Below are positions 1 to 7,896 of a stretch of DNA of 64,000 nucleotides, in pieces. The notes beneath the pieces are model-generated. The model saw nothing but the letters and a program-made list of their open reading frames with translations. It made no database searches and was not told the DNA's origin. The DNA lies in the NCBI GenBank assembly GCA_013298765.1, contig JAAFJA010000010.1, positions 62,001-126,000 on the forward strand. The letters are read 5' to 3'. The DNA comes from Betaproteobacteria bacterium (GTDB lineage Bacteria > Pseudomonadota > Gammaproteobacteria > Burkholderiales > Casimicrobiaceae). The translations under genes and the position numbers were made by a program. Numbering within the stretch: position 1 is the first letter of the stretch; each line of letters begins with the position of its first letter.

Positions 1-159
1 GGTGCCGAAGAGCTTATGCCCCTTGCGCAAGAGCGCGGCAGTATCGATACGCGTTGCGAGTTTTGTGGCCAGAGCTACCAAGTCTCGCAAGCAAGCCTTA
101 TCGAGCTCTTCGCGAATTCGAGCGCCAGCACAGCGCCCGGCAGCCAAACGCTTCAGTAG
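1..159 (+). CDS. hslO: Hsp33 redox-regulated chaperonin, C-terminal fragment
   Basis: Frame 1 is open from the window edge to TAG at 157-159 and encodes the last 52 residues of Hsp33, a cytosolic holdase chaperone switched on by oxidation. The visible CEFCGQ motif is the distal CxxC of the zinc-binding redox switch (the proximal CxC lies outside the window). The sequence around it, with a glycine-acidic stretch before and SLIELF after, matches the family C-terminus. It lies 13 bp before hslR, and this hslO/hslR pairing is common in proteobacteria. The identification rests on the short zinc-switch segment but is distinctive. Confidence 0.88.
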   Translation, partial: GAEELMPLAQERGSIDTRCEFCGQSYQVSQASLIELFANSSASTAPGSQTLQ

Positions 160-172
160 CAAAGAATGTGTC

Positions 173-613
173 ATGGGCGAGGTAGCCGACAACGCTGTGC
201 GAATTGATAAGTGGTTATGGGCCGCGCGCTTCTTCAAAACGCGCGGCCTTGCCGTTGATGCAATCGATGCAGGCCACGTGCGCCGTGCGGCAAGCGGCGG
301 TATGCAAGGCGACCGCTTGAAGCCCGCCTACAACGTGCGCTTAGGTGATTCGTTTTCGATTCAGCGCGGAGATATGGAGCAAATCGTCTTCGTAGAAGCG
401 CTCTCCGACCGCCGTGGCAACGCAACCGAGGCGGCGAAGCTCTATCGCGAGAGCTCGGAGAGTTTGCGCAGCCGCGAGGAAAAAGCACTAGCCCGAAAAG
501 CAAGCGATGCGGCACAATCATGGCCCGTGCTGCGTGGGCGCCCCACGAAGCAAGATCGACGCTCACTCGCCCACTTCTTCGCGAAAAATTATCGCGATTC
601 AACGGATCCCTAA
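173..613 (+). CDS. hslR: Ribosome-associated heat shock protein Hsp15 (S4 domain)
   Basis: A 146-residue protein starting at ATG 173 (MGEVADNAVRIDKWLW). A longer in-frame opening back to base 2 overlaps hslO in another frame and is not needed. Residues about 8-70 form an S4 RNA-binding domain with the typical RIDKWLWAARFFKTR entry and a basic C-terminal tail rich in R and K. Hsp15 binds free 50S subunits carrying a nascent chain and helps recycle stalled ribosomes after heat shock. The stop TAA overlaps the next ATG (TAATG), so the downstream methyltransferase may be translationally coupled although its function seems unrelated. Confidence 0.9.
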   Translation: MGEVADNAVRIDKWLWAARFFKTRGLAVDAIDAGHVRRAASGGMQGDRLKPAYNVRLGDSFSIQRGDMEQIVFVEALSDRRGNATEAAKLYRESSESLRSREEKALARKASDAAQSWPVLRGRPTKQDRRSLAHFFAKNYRDSTDP

Positions 614-1536
614 TGAGTCTTACTTTTACTGGCGAGCGATTCTTGACTGACTGCCAGGGCGAGATCGTCTACGAACACTGGCATCGCTACTTTCTTGCCT
701 GTGAACAAGCGCGGGGCAAGCGAGTGCTTGATGTCGCGAGCGGTGAGGGTTACGGCTCACATCTTCTGGCGAGCGTCGCGGAAACGGTCGTAGGCGTTGA
801 TATTTCCGCTGAGGCCGTGGCTCACGCAAGCGTGAAGTACGGGAAAGAAAATCTGCAATACATCGCGGCGAGCTGTACCGAGATTCCGCTGCCTGATGCG
901 AGTTTTGACTACATCGTTTCATTCGAGACGATCGAACACATCGATGAAGCGGCGCAAACGGCTTTCCTTCGCGAAGTGAATCGGCTACTTAAACCCGACG
1001 GCGTGTTTCTGATTTCGTCGCCGAATCGACCCGAGTACAGCGAGAAAAAGGGCTACCAGAACGAGTTCCACGTGAAGGAGCTGGATAAAGAAGAGCTTCA
1101 TCTACAACTTAGCGCCTATTGGCCCGAATTAATATGGGCTGGGCAACGATTAGGCTTTTATTCGGTTATTTGGAATATTGATAGCGCACCCCAATTAGCT
1201 AGAGCGTATCCTGCCGCAGGAGCGGCGCTTTTTCCTGAACCTATGTACTTCATGGTCTATTGCGCGAAGTCCGCAGCAGCGCTCGCCGAGGTGCGATCCT
1301 CCATCACCTTGATCTCCGATTCGTCGAACGAGGTCTACGGCGCTTGGGCCCGCACCTACAGCCAAAATGTTCAGCTTCATGAACGTAACCAGCAGCTCGA
1401 ACGCGAGATTGCCGCGCTGACTGTCCAAATGCGTAGCGAACCGGCATCGACCGAGTCCACCGCGCCAACACCCCTCGCCAGCGTGATCGCACCAGAGCCT
1501 TGGCTTGTGCGGTTAGCGAAACGATTGGCAGGCTAA
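613..1536 (+). CDS. Class I SAM-dependent methyltransferase (glycan cluster)
   Basis: A 307-residue protein whose start overlaps the hslR stop (TAATG). Motif I for S-adenosylmethionine binding, VLDVASGEGYGS, is near residues 38-49. It is followed by the acidic VVGVDIS strand and the FDYIVSFETIEHI segment typical of Methyltransf_11/25 proteins. The last about 50 residues include a short coiled-coil stretch (ERNQQLEREIAAL) and a basic end. The gene is followed 3 bp later by a giant glycosyltransferase, so the acceptor is probably a sugar of a surface polysaccharide or lipid-linked glycan. This is inferred from context only, and the exact substrate cannot be read from the sequence. Confidence 0.85.
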   Translation: MSLTFTGERFLTDCQGEIVYEHWHRYFLACEQARGKRVLDVASGEGYGSHLLASVAETVVGVDISAEAVAHASVKYGKENLQYIAASCTEIPLPDASFDYIVSFETIEHIDEAAQTAFLREVNRLLKPDGVFLISSPNRPEYSEKKGYQNEFHVKELDKEELHLQLSAYWPELIWAGQRLGFYSVIWNIDSAPQLARAYPAAGAALFPEPMYFMVYCAKSAAALAEVRSSITLISDSSNEVYGAWARTYSQNVQLHERNQQLEREIAALTVQMRSEPASTESTAPTPLASVIAPEPWLVRLAKRLAG

Positions 1537-1539
1537 TCC

Positions 1540-4500
1540 TTGAGCGAATCCTCCAATCTGCCTACTGCACCCAGCTCAGCGATCACAGCGATCGCCGCAC
1601 TCGGGCAGGAAATAGCGAAGTCGAAGCGCCCGCGAATCGCAATGGTCAGCCATGCGTGGGGAGGCGGCGTTGAAAGACATCTGCGCGATCTGCTGGATCT
1701 CGTTCACCCGCACTACGACGTGATCGTTTTGCGCGGCTTTCTTGATGGCGGTGTGGAAGTTGTATTTCATGGCGCAGAGCAGACCACGGAAGCGATTCGC
1801 GTGAGCGGCTTTGGCGCAGAGAGCGTCAATGAATGGATCAAAGCGATTCGCGCACTCTCCCTTGCCAGAGTCCACATCCATCACTTACATGGGTGGCCGG
1901 TCGAGGTTCTTCGCTTCGTCATAGAGCTCGATTGCCCGATCGACATCACGTTGCACGATTTTTTCTATCCGTGTCCGCAGTACCATTTCGCGGACGAGAA
2001 CAATCGCTACTGTGGGCAACCTGATCTCTCGGGCTGCAACACATGCGTGCAAAAGCGGCCACATAGCTGGGGGCTTTCCGTTGAAGCTTGGCGGGCTGCA
2101 ATGGCGGCGTTATTCGCTCGTGCTGATCGAATCATCGCGCCAACGCACGACACCGCTCTGCGTACCCGCGCCTACTTTCCGACCATCACGCCGCAAGTTC
2201 TCCCGCACCCCGAATATGAAATTCCAACGCCGCGCGTGCGTAAGGTTGCAATCCTCGGCGGCCTGTCCGCTATTAAGGGTTTGGCGATCGTCAATGAAAC
2301 CGTGACATTGGCGCAGGCGCAACGTTCTGAATTGAGTTTCCGCCTGATCGGACACGCCTCCGATGCGCTCCCCGAGGGCATTACCCCGACCGGCACGTAC
2401 GACGACGCCGACTTGCCGCGATTGATCGCCGAAGAGCGGCCCGATGTGATCTGGTTTCCGGCGCAGGTCCCAGAAACATTTAGCTACACCTTGAGTGTGG
2501 CCTGCTCGACCGGACTGCCCATCGTAGCGAGCGATTTCGCGAGCTTCCGCGAGCGATTGTCTAGCTATTCTGAATCTCGATTTGTCGACGCGCGAGCCAA
2601 TGCGCAAAGCTGGCTTCAGGCACTCGAGCACTCCACCGACGGCCAGCGCTTTACTGGCTCAACCGCAGCTACGAATCTTCGCTCGAGCGATCCCAAGACC
2701 TACTTGGACGTCTATAGCGCGCCCTTGCGAAACAGCGAAACAAAGCCTGGCGCAACAACGGTCGACCCAATCGCGCTTACCACGTTGCTTAGCCATTCGC
2801 CAGCCCCAATACCTGCGCCAGAGTACGCAATCGCATCGCTATTTCGAATCGGTCGCTATGGCGGACACCGCACGTCGCTCGACGCTGTCGGACTACATCT
2901 TGCCGCACTTCCGGAGGGTGAGCGACAAATCGTCGGGCGCAGCGTCTACGACAAGCTCAACGCGTCGTGTGCCCCGCTTGAAAACGCTTACAAGCAACTT
3001 CGAACTGAGTTTGATGAACAGCACCGCACGCTTGATTCATTGTATGAACAACGCGTGACCCTGGTGGAGAGCCACGCGGCTGAAATCCGCGAATTTCAGG
3101 CGCGCGCCAACAATGCCGTTCGACACATTGACTATCTCGAATCTGAGCTTCGTCGAATCAAGCAGTCAAGGTCATGGCGCTTCACACGTCCCCTACGCTT
3201 CTCTGTTCGCGTTGCGCGGATTGTGCCGCGCGTTCTAAAGACGCTCACGCGGCTAGTCACCACAGACCGCGCGGTGTTGAGCAGAACTTTCACCGTGTTT
3301 CGTCGTGAGGGCCTACGCGGAACCATTGCGCGCTTGAGACGAGAGATACGAAAAACCACACGACCCGATGAGGGCGTTTTCGCAGCCGTCGATACTGCGA
3401 TTGCGCCAGCGCTAGAGCCTCTAGCGTTCGCTCAAAGCGACGCGCCAAAACTCTCAATCGTGATACCGGTGTTCGAACATCACGCAACCACGTTTGCATG
3501 CCTCAAAAGCCTCGCAACACACTTTCCGCGCGTCGCAACAGAAATCATCGTCGCCGACGACGCCTCGCCAACGCCTGCGAAGGAAGCACTCTCGTTGGTG
3601 ACGGGAATTCGGTTTGTGCGTCACGCCGAAAACCTTGGCTTCATTCGTAACGTTAATGCGGCGGTTGCCCAGGCGCGAGGTGAGTTTGTGCTCATTCTCA
3701 ACAACGATACTTTGCTTACCAGCGGCGCCATTGACGCGCTATGGCAAACCTTTGGCGAGCATGAAAACGTCGGTATGGTGGGCGCGAAACTCCTCAACGC
3801 CGACGGCAGCTTACAAGAGGCGGGCGGGATTGTCTGGCAGGACGGAAGCGCGTGGAACTACGGTCGTGGCAACCATCCGCTCGACCCGCGCTTCAACTAC
3901 GTGCGCGACGTAGATTATTGTTCCGGCGCAGCGCTTCTCCTACGCAAAGAGTTGTTCGAGGAACTTGGCGGCTTCGACGAACACTATTTACCTGCGTACT
4001 TCGAAGACACGGATCTCGCTTTTCGAATTCGTGCGCGAGGTCTTCGAGTCCTGTATCAACCTCACGCGGCTATTTATCACATTGAAGGGGTGTCGCATGG
4101 GAAGGACACTCAGACTGGGGTGAAGGCGTATCAGGTCGTCAACGAAAAGAAGTTTCGCGAGCGCTGGAGCAACACACTCAGCCTCCACCGTGCCAACGGA
4201 GTTGACCCAGCGCGCGAGGCGCATCGGAGTCGTAAAAAAACTGTTTTGATCATTGAAGCCTGTATGGTGACGCCCGATCAAGATTCAGGCTCACTGCGTT
4301 TGTTAAACCTTCTGCGACTTCTACGCGCTGAGGGACATCATGTAGTCTTCCTCGCCGAAAACCTCGAGGGTACGGCTCAGTATCGCTACCCGCTTGAATC
4401 GCTTGGCGTAGAAGTGCTGTTTGAAGCGTGGGCGGGGAGCGTGCGCGCGACCCTGCGTGAGCGTGGTCGCGAGTTTGATGTTGTCATGCTCTGTCGTCAC

Positions 4501-5358
4501 TACGTCGCCTCGGCACACATCTACGACGTTCGCTACTACGCGCCGCAGGCTCGGATTGTTTTCGACACGGTCGATCTTCATTTCCTTCGCGAAGAACGCG
4601 AGGCTAAGTTAGCCAATGACGACGCCGCAGTCGCGCGCGCGGCAGAAACGCGCGCAGCGGAAATCGCGATGATCCATGCCTGCGACACAACGATTGTGGT
4701 TTCAGATGCTGAATATCGCTTGCTGCGCACCGTCACACCAAGCGCGCGGATCTATATCGCATCAAATGTTCACCAGCTCGAGCGAAACCGGCCAGGTTTT
4801 GACAAACGCAATGGTGCGCTCTTCGTCGGCGGATTTAGACACCCACCGAATATCGATGCGGTCATTTGGTATGTGGAAGAAGTGCTGCCACATGTCTTAG
4901 CGCTTGACCCGACGCTCGTTACAACGATTGTCGGTAGCAATATGCCCGAGCGGGTGGCATCGCTCGCACGACCTGGGCTGACCATTCTCGGTCACGTTCC
5001 TGACCTCCGACCTGTTTTGCAACAAGCACGCGTGTCGATTGCACCGCTTCGTTACGGCGCAGGCGTGAAAGGAAAAGTCAACGAAGCCATGAATTTTGGG
5101 ATTCCCGTCGTTGCGACGGCCACCGCAGTCGAGGGTATGCACGTGACCCACGGACGGGAATGCCTCATTGCCGACGAGCCTCGTGAATTTGCGAGACACA
5201 TCGTTGAACTACATCGCGACGCGGAGCTCTGGCAAAGACTTGCTGATGCCGGCGCAGCGTCTGTGGCCAAATACTTCAGTTTCGACGCGGTGCGGGTAAA
5301 TTTCCTAGAGGCGCTGGGCCTGCCTGCAGATCAGAACACCGATAAAGACGCAGGTTAG
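1540..5358 (+). CDS. Three-domain glycosyltransferase (GT-B, GT2, GT4)
   Basis: A 1272-residue cytosolic enzyme with a TTG start at 1540. An ATG at 1642 is possible but would cut the first Rossmann strand. Residues about 30-390 look like a GT-B glycosyltransferase (RIAMVSHAWGGGVERHL). About 480-545 is a predicted coiled coil ending in SRSWRFTRPLRF, a motif often found between domains in polysaccharide glycosyltransferases. About 635-880 is a GT2 domain (LSIVIPVFEH, then LILNNDT as the DXD-type metal site, then EDTDLAFRIR). About 900-1260 is a second GT-B/GT4 domain (ALFVGGFRHPPNIDAV, NEAMNFGIPVVAT). Three catalytic domains in one chain suggest sequential assembly of one oligosaccharide unit. 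It sits between two methyltransferases and a WbsX-type protein, so a methylated surface glycan is a fair inference. Donors and linkages are unknown. Confidence 0.9.
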   Translation: MSESSNLPTAPSSAITAIAALGQEIAKSKRPRIAMVSHAWGGGVERHLRDLLDLVHPHYDVIVLRGFLDGGVEVVFHGAEQTTEAIRVSGFGAESVNEWIKAIRALSLARVHIHHLHGWPVEVLRFVIELDCPIDITLHDFFYPCPQYHFADENNRYCGQPDLSGCNTCVQKRPHSWGLSVEAWRAAMAALFARADRIIAPTHDTALRTRAYFPTITPQVLPHPEYEIPTPRVRKVAILGGLSAIKGLAIVNETVTLAQAQRSELSFRLIGHASDALPEGITPTGTYDDADLPRLIAEERPDVIWFPAQVPETFSYTLSVACSTGLPIVASDFASFRERLSSYSESRFVDARANAQSWLQALEHSTDGQRFTGSTAATNLRSSDPKTYLDVYSAPLRNSETKPGATTVDPIALTTLLSHSPAPIPAPEYAIASLFRIGRYGGHRTSLDAVGLHLAALPEGERQIVGRSVYDKLNASCAPLENAYKQLRTEFDEQHRTLDSLYEQRVTLVESHAAEIREFQARANNAVRHIDYLESELRRIKQSRSWRFTRPLRFSVRVARIVPRVLKTLTRLVTTDRAVLSRTFTVFRREGLRGTIARLRREIRKTTRPDEGVFAAVDTAIAPALEPLAFAQSDAPKLSIVIPVFEHHATTFACLKSLATHFPRVATEIIVADDASPTPAKEALSLVTGIRFVRHAENLGFIRNVNAAVAQARGEFVLILNNDTLLTSGAIDALWQTFGEHENVGMVGAKLLNADGSLQEAGGIVWQDGSAWNYGRGNHPLDPRFNYVRDVDYCSGAALLLRKELFEELGGFDEHYLPAYFEDTDLAFRIRARGLRVLYQPHAAIYHIEGVSHGKDTQTGVKAYQVVNEKKFRERWSNTLSLHRANGVDPAREAHRSRKKTVLIIEACMVTPDQDSGSLRLLNLLRLLRAEGHHVVFLAENLEGTAQYRYPLESLGVEVLFEAWAGSVRATLRERGREFDVVMLCRHYVASAHIYDVRYYAPQARIVFDTVDLHFLREEREAKLANDDAAVARAAETRAAEIAMIHACDTTIVVSDAEYRLLRTVTPSARIYIASNVHQLERNRPGFDKRNGALFVGGFRHPPNIDAVIWYVEEVLPHVLALDPTLVTTIVGSNMPERVASLARPGLTILGHVPDLRPVLQQARVSIAPLRYGAGVKGKVNEAMNFGIPVVATATAVEGMHVTHGRECLIADEPREFARHIVELHRDAELWQRLADAGAASVAKYFSFDAVRVNFLEALGLPADQNTDKDAG

Positions 5359-5462
5359 CTGCTTTGACCTGGTCGATGCGAGCTCTCAGAGACCGAGACT
5401 GCGAGTGATCGCATCGCGACAAAAGACCTAAAATCTGGCCAAACCTGTCATTTTGAGCGCAA

Positions 5463-6338
5463 ATGAGTCCTGAACAAACATTTCCCTCGGCCGCACGCCT
5501 GTTCCCCGAGCGCCTTAAATCCCCTTGGTGGATCGGACATATCCCTTTTGCCTTCGAATTGATTGGGAGAATGCAACCGCGAACGGTCGTTGAGCTGGGC
5601 ACCTATAGCGGCTCTAGCTTCGCCGCGTTTTGTCAGGCGGTTGAGGCGAGCGGCGGCAACGGTCATGTCTACGGCGTCGATCTCTGGCAGGGCGATGTCC
5701 ACATGGGCTCATTTGACGAAGAGCTCTACCAGGAAATGGCCGCGTTCACGTCAACACGTTACCCCAATATTTCTACGCTAATCCGTAAAGACTTCAACGA
5801 GGCGGCGGCATCGTTTGCTGAGGGATCAGTTGATCTGCTTCATATTGATGGAACGCATACGTTTGAGGCGGTGACCAACGATTTCGAAACGTGGCTACCA
5901 AAAATGTCAGATCGCGGTGTCGTACTTTTTCACGACATCAATGTCACTGAACAAAATGCAGGCCCAGCGGCGCTCAAGTTTGGAGTTCGCCGAGTGTTCG
6001 ACTCGCTCAAAGCGAACTATGCCCATGCGGAATTCGATCATTGCTTCGGCCTCGGAGTGCTGGTAGTCGGTAACGCGCCAGACGCATCTGTAATGCGCTT
6101 GATTGACGAAGTTAAAGCTGATGCTGCAAAAGCATTTTTCGCCGAAAAAGGCGACGCGGTCTCGAAGCACTTCGAATCGCTAGGGATTGCACTTCCGCAG
6201 CACGGCAGTTACGGCGCTGAAAGCGAGAGCACCAGCTCATCGGTTACACCGCACGACGGACAATCTGCTCCAGTCGCTCAAAGCCATCGGTCACTTCTGC
6301 GTCGCGTGTTTGACCGGCTTCGCCGTATGGTGGCATAA
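5463..6338 (+). CDS. Class I SAM-dependent methyltransferase (Methyltransf_24-like)
   Basis: A 291-residue protein. The SAM-binding loop VVELGTYSGSSFAAF is near residues 42-56, followed by VYGVDLWQGD and VDLLHIDGTHTFEAV. The last two match the pattern of the cephalosporin hydroxylase/Methyltransf_24 type of methyltransferases found in glycan clusters. A conserved DRGVVLFHDINV strand follows. The C-terminal about 45 residues are low-complexity and end in a basic stretch (LLRRVFDRLRRMVA) that could contact the membrane. It is 104 bp after the glycosyltransferase and in the same direction. A role in O-methylation of a glycan sugar is inferred from neighbours. Confidence 0.85.
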   Translation: MSPEQTFPSAARLFPERLKSPWWIGHIPFAFELIGRMQPRTVVELGTYSGSSFAAFCQAVEASGGNGHVYGVDLWQGDVHMGSFDEELYQEMAAFTSTRYPNISTLIRKDFNEAAASFAEGSVDLLHIDGTHTFEAVTNDFETWLPKMSDRGVVLFHDINVTEQNAGPAALKFGVRRVFDSLKANYAHAEFDHCFGLGVLVVGNAPDASVMRLIDEVKADAAKAFFAEKGDAVSKHFESLGIALPQHGSYGAESESTSSSVTPHDGQSAPVAQSHRSLLRRVFDRLRRMVA

Positions 6339-6427
6339 CGCTCGGATTGACTGTGAAAATCGGTCGTGCGCGTCGGGAAAGGTTTTCGGCGTTCGCGAGG
6401 AAAAGAAAATACAACGGGTAAGGGGGA

Positions 6428-6445
6428 GCTTCGCTTTGGCGAAGC
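6428..6445 (+). other. Small hairpin in the leader of the WbsX-like gene
   Basis: A perfect 7-bp stem (GCTTCGC and GCGAAGC) with a TTTG loop ends about 10 bases before the ATG at 6456, next to the GCGGGG that probably serves as ribosome binding site. There is no T-run, so a terminator is unlikely. It may affect translation of the downstream gene. Confidence 0.4.
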
Positions 6446-6455
6446 GGGGTTGACT

Positions 6456-7631
6456 ATGACTGCGTCTACATATCGCAATCGCGTAAAGCCGATTGCACTT
6501 TATTTCCCACAGTTCCATGCCATCCCCGAAAATGATGAGTGGTGGGGAAAGGGCTTTACCGATTGGAACAATGTGCGCTCTGCCAAACAGCAGTTTGCGG
6601 GCCACTACCAGCCGCGCGTCCCTGCTGGCGGAAATTACTATGACCAGTCAACGATTGAGACGATTCGTTGGCAGCAAGAGTTAGCGAAAAGCCACGGAAT
6701 CTTCGGGTTTTGCCACTATCACTACTGGTTTTCAGGCAAGCAATTACTCGAAACGCCGACCAATGTGATGCTCGCCAACAGCGATCTCAACCTACCGTTT
6801 TGCCTTGCCTGGGCCAACGAGACCTGGTCGCGACGTTGGGACGGACTGGATCATCACATCTTGATCCAGCAAAAGCACGACCCGGATCCGGCGCAGTGGG
6901 ACGCTCACTTCGAGTATCTGTTTCGCGCATGGAGCGATGATCGCGCCATCAAAATAGACGGAAAACCAGTTTTCTTAATCTACCGACCGCATCGTGTCGA
7001 TGCAATCGGGCAAATGTTCGACCGCTGGCGCGAACTCGCCCACGCGCGCGGCTTGCCGGGGCTCTACTTCGTTGCCATCAAACAATACGAGTACCCAAAC
7101 CCCGACGTGCTCGATCACTTCGATGCGACGATGCACTTCCAACCGTTCGAAGCGCTCTATTCGCCTGATTACCCGAACCCAGACCAACAAGCGGCGAGAT
7201 CCAACCGACTGAAATCGGTATTGCGCCGACTCCCGGAACCGCTTTTAGACATTGGCCGCTCGCTCAAAGCGAAGTATTCATCGAAACTGGAGTTCTATGA
7301 CTACGAATCGGTTTGGCAGCAAGCGTTGAAAGTTGAGCGTGACCGCCCGGAGCTCCCGTGTTTTGCGGGCGCTTTCATGGACTGGGACAATGCCGCGCGA
7401 TACAAGGAGCGCGCACGGCTCTTCAAAGGGGCGTCGCCCGAGCGCTTCCGACACTATTTCCTTGAACTTGCGAAGCGCACCGCAGCGCGTCCCGCGCCTG
7501 AAAACCACATCTTTATCAACGCATGGAACGAGTGGTCAGAGGGCACTTACCTGGAACCCGATGAACGTTATGGCCTGGCCTACATTGAGGCCATTCGCGA
7601 TGTGTTGCTTGAAGTGAACGGCACGATTTAG
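6456..7631 (+). CDS. WbsX-family protein (glycoside hydrolase 99-like fold)
   Basis: A 391-residue protein. The start was placed at ATG 6456 because the upstream 30 in-frame codons run through a hairpin and are low quality. GCGGGG lies about 6 bases before the ATG. WbsX hallmarks are visible throughout: AIYFPQFH-like entry (IALYFPQFHAIPEND), WWGKGFTDWNNV, FGFCHYHYWFSGK, LPFCLAWANETWSRRWDG, GKPVFLIYRP, and FINAWNEWSEGTYLEPD near the end. WbsX proteins are encoded in O-antigen and capsule clusters and carry a GH99-like domain with endo-mannosidase ancestry. Whether they transfer or cleave sugars is not settled. Here it is the last gene of the glycan cluster. Confidence 0.92.
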   Translation: MTASTYRNRVKPIALYFPQFHAIPENDEWWGKGFTDWNNVRSAKQQFAGHYQPRVPAGGNYYDQSTIETIRWQQELAKSHGIFGFCHYHYWFSGKQLLETPTNVMLANSDLNLPFCLAWANETWSRRWDGLDHHILIQQKHDPDPAQWDAHFEYLFRAWSDDRAIKIDGKPVFLIYRPHRVDAIGQMFDRWRELAHARGLPGLYFVAIKQYEYPNPDVLDHFDATMHFQPFEALYSPDYPNPDQQAARSNRLKSVLRRLPEPLLDIGRSLKAKYSSKLEFYDYESVWQQALKVERDRPELPCFAGAFMDWDNAARYKERARLFKGASPERFRHYFLELAKRTAARPAPENHIFINAWNEWSEGTYLEPDERYGLAYIEAIRDVLLEVNGTI

Positions 7632-7663
7632 CGCACGCTCAGGGAGACGCAAAAGTGCACTCC

Positions 7664-7849
7664 CTAACAAAGTTTCATCACCACCCACTGCAGCGCGAGC
7701 GCTACTTGGTCATAAGCCACGAAGGTGATCGCCAGCACGAGCAAAGCGGCGCTCCAGAGCGCGATGCGAGTACCGGCTGATACGCGCGTCTCAACCCCTA
7801 CGCTTCCTTCGCCTTGCGCGCCGCCTTCGATGTTCTCAGGTTCGTTCAC
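7664..7849 (-). CDS. Small single-pass membrane protein, unknown function
   Basis: An open frame of 61 codons from GTG 7849. A longer form from 7942 would overlap the divergent acyl-CoA synthetase start and has a low-quality arginine-rich N-terminus. The N-terminal half is acidic and glycine-rich (VNEPENIEGGAQGEGS). Residues about 33-57 form one hydrophobic helix (IALWSAALLVLAITFVAYDQ) and the end is short. No clear ribosome binding site is visible and no family is recognised. It lies between the convergent WbsX gene and the divergent synthetase. A real small membrane protein is plausible but not certain. Confidence 0.4.
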   Translation of the reverse strand: MNEPENIEGGAQGEGSVGVETRVSAGTRIALWSAALLVLAITFVAYDQVALALQWVVMKLC

Positions 7850-7896
7850 GATGGCGATTTTAGGCGCGTGCGTGGAGAAGTCATTACGATTGAGAC

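Noticed and set aside
2-172. Extended N-terminus of Hsp15 from base 2
   Set aside because: The region codes for the Hsp33 C-terminus in frame 1, and Hsp15 proteins start near the RIDKWLW segment.
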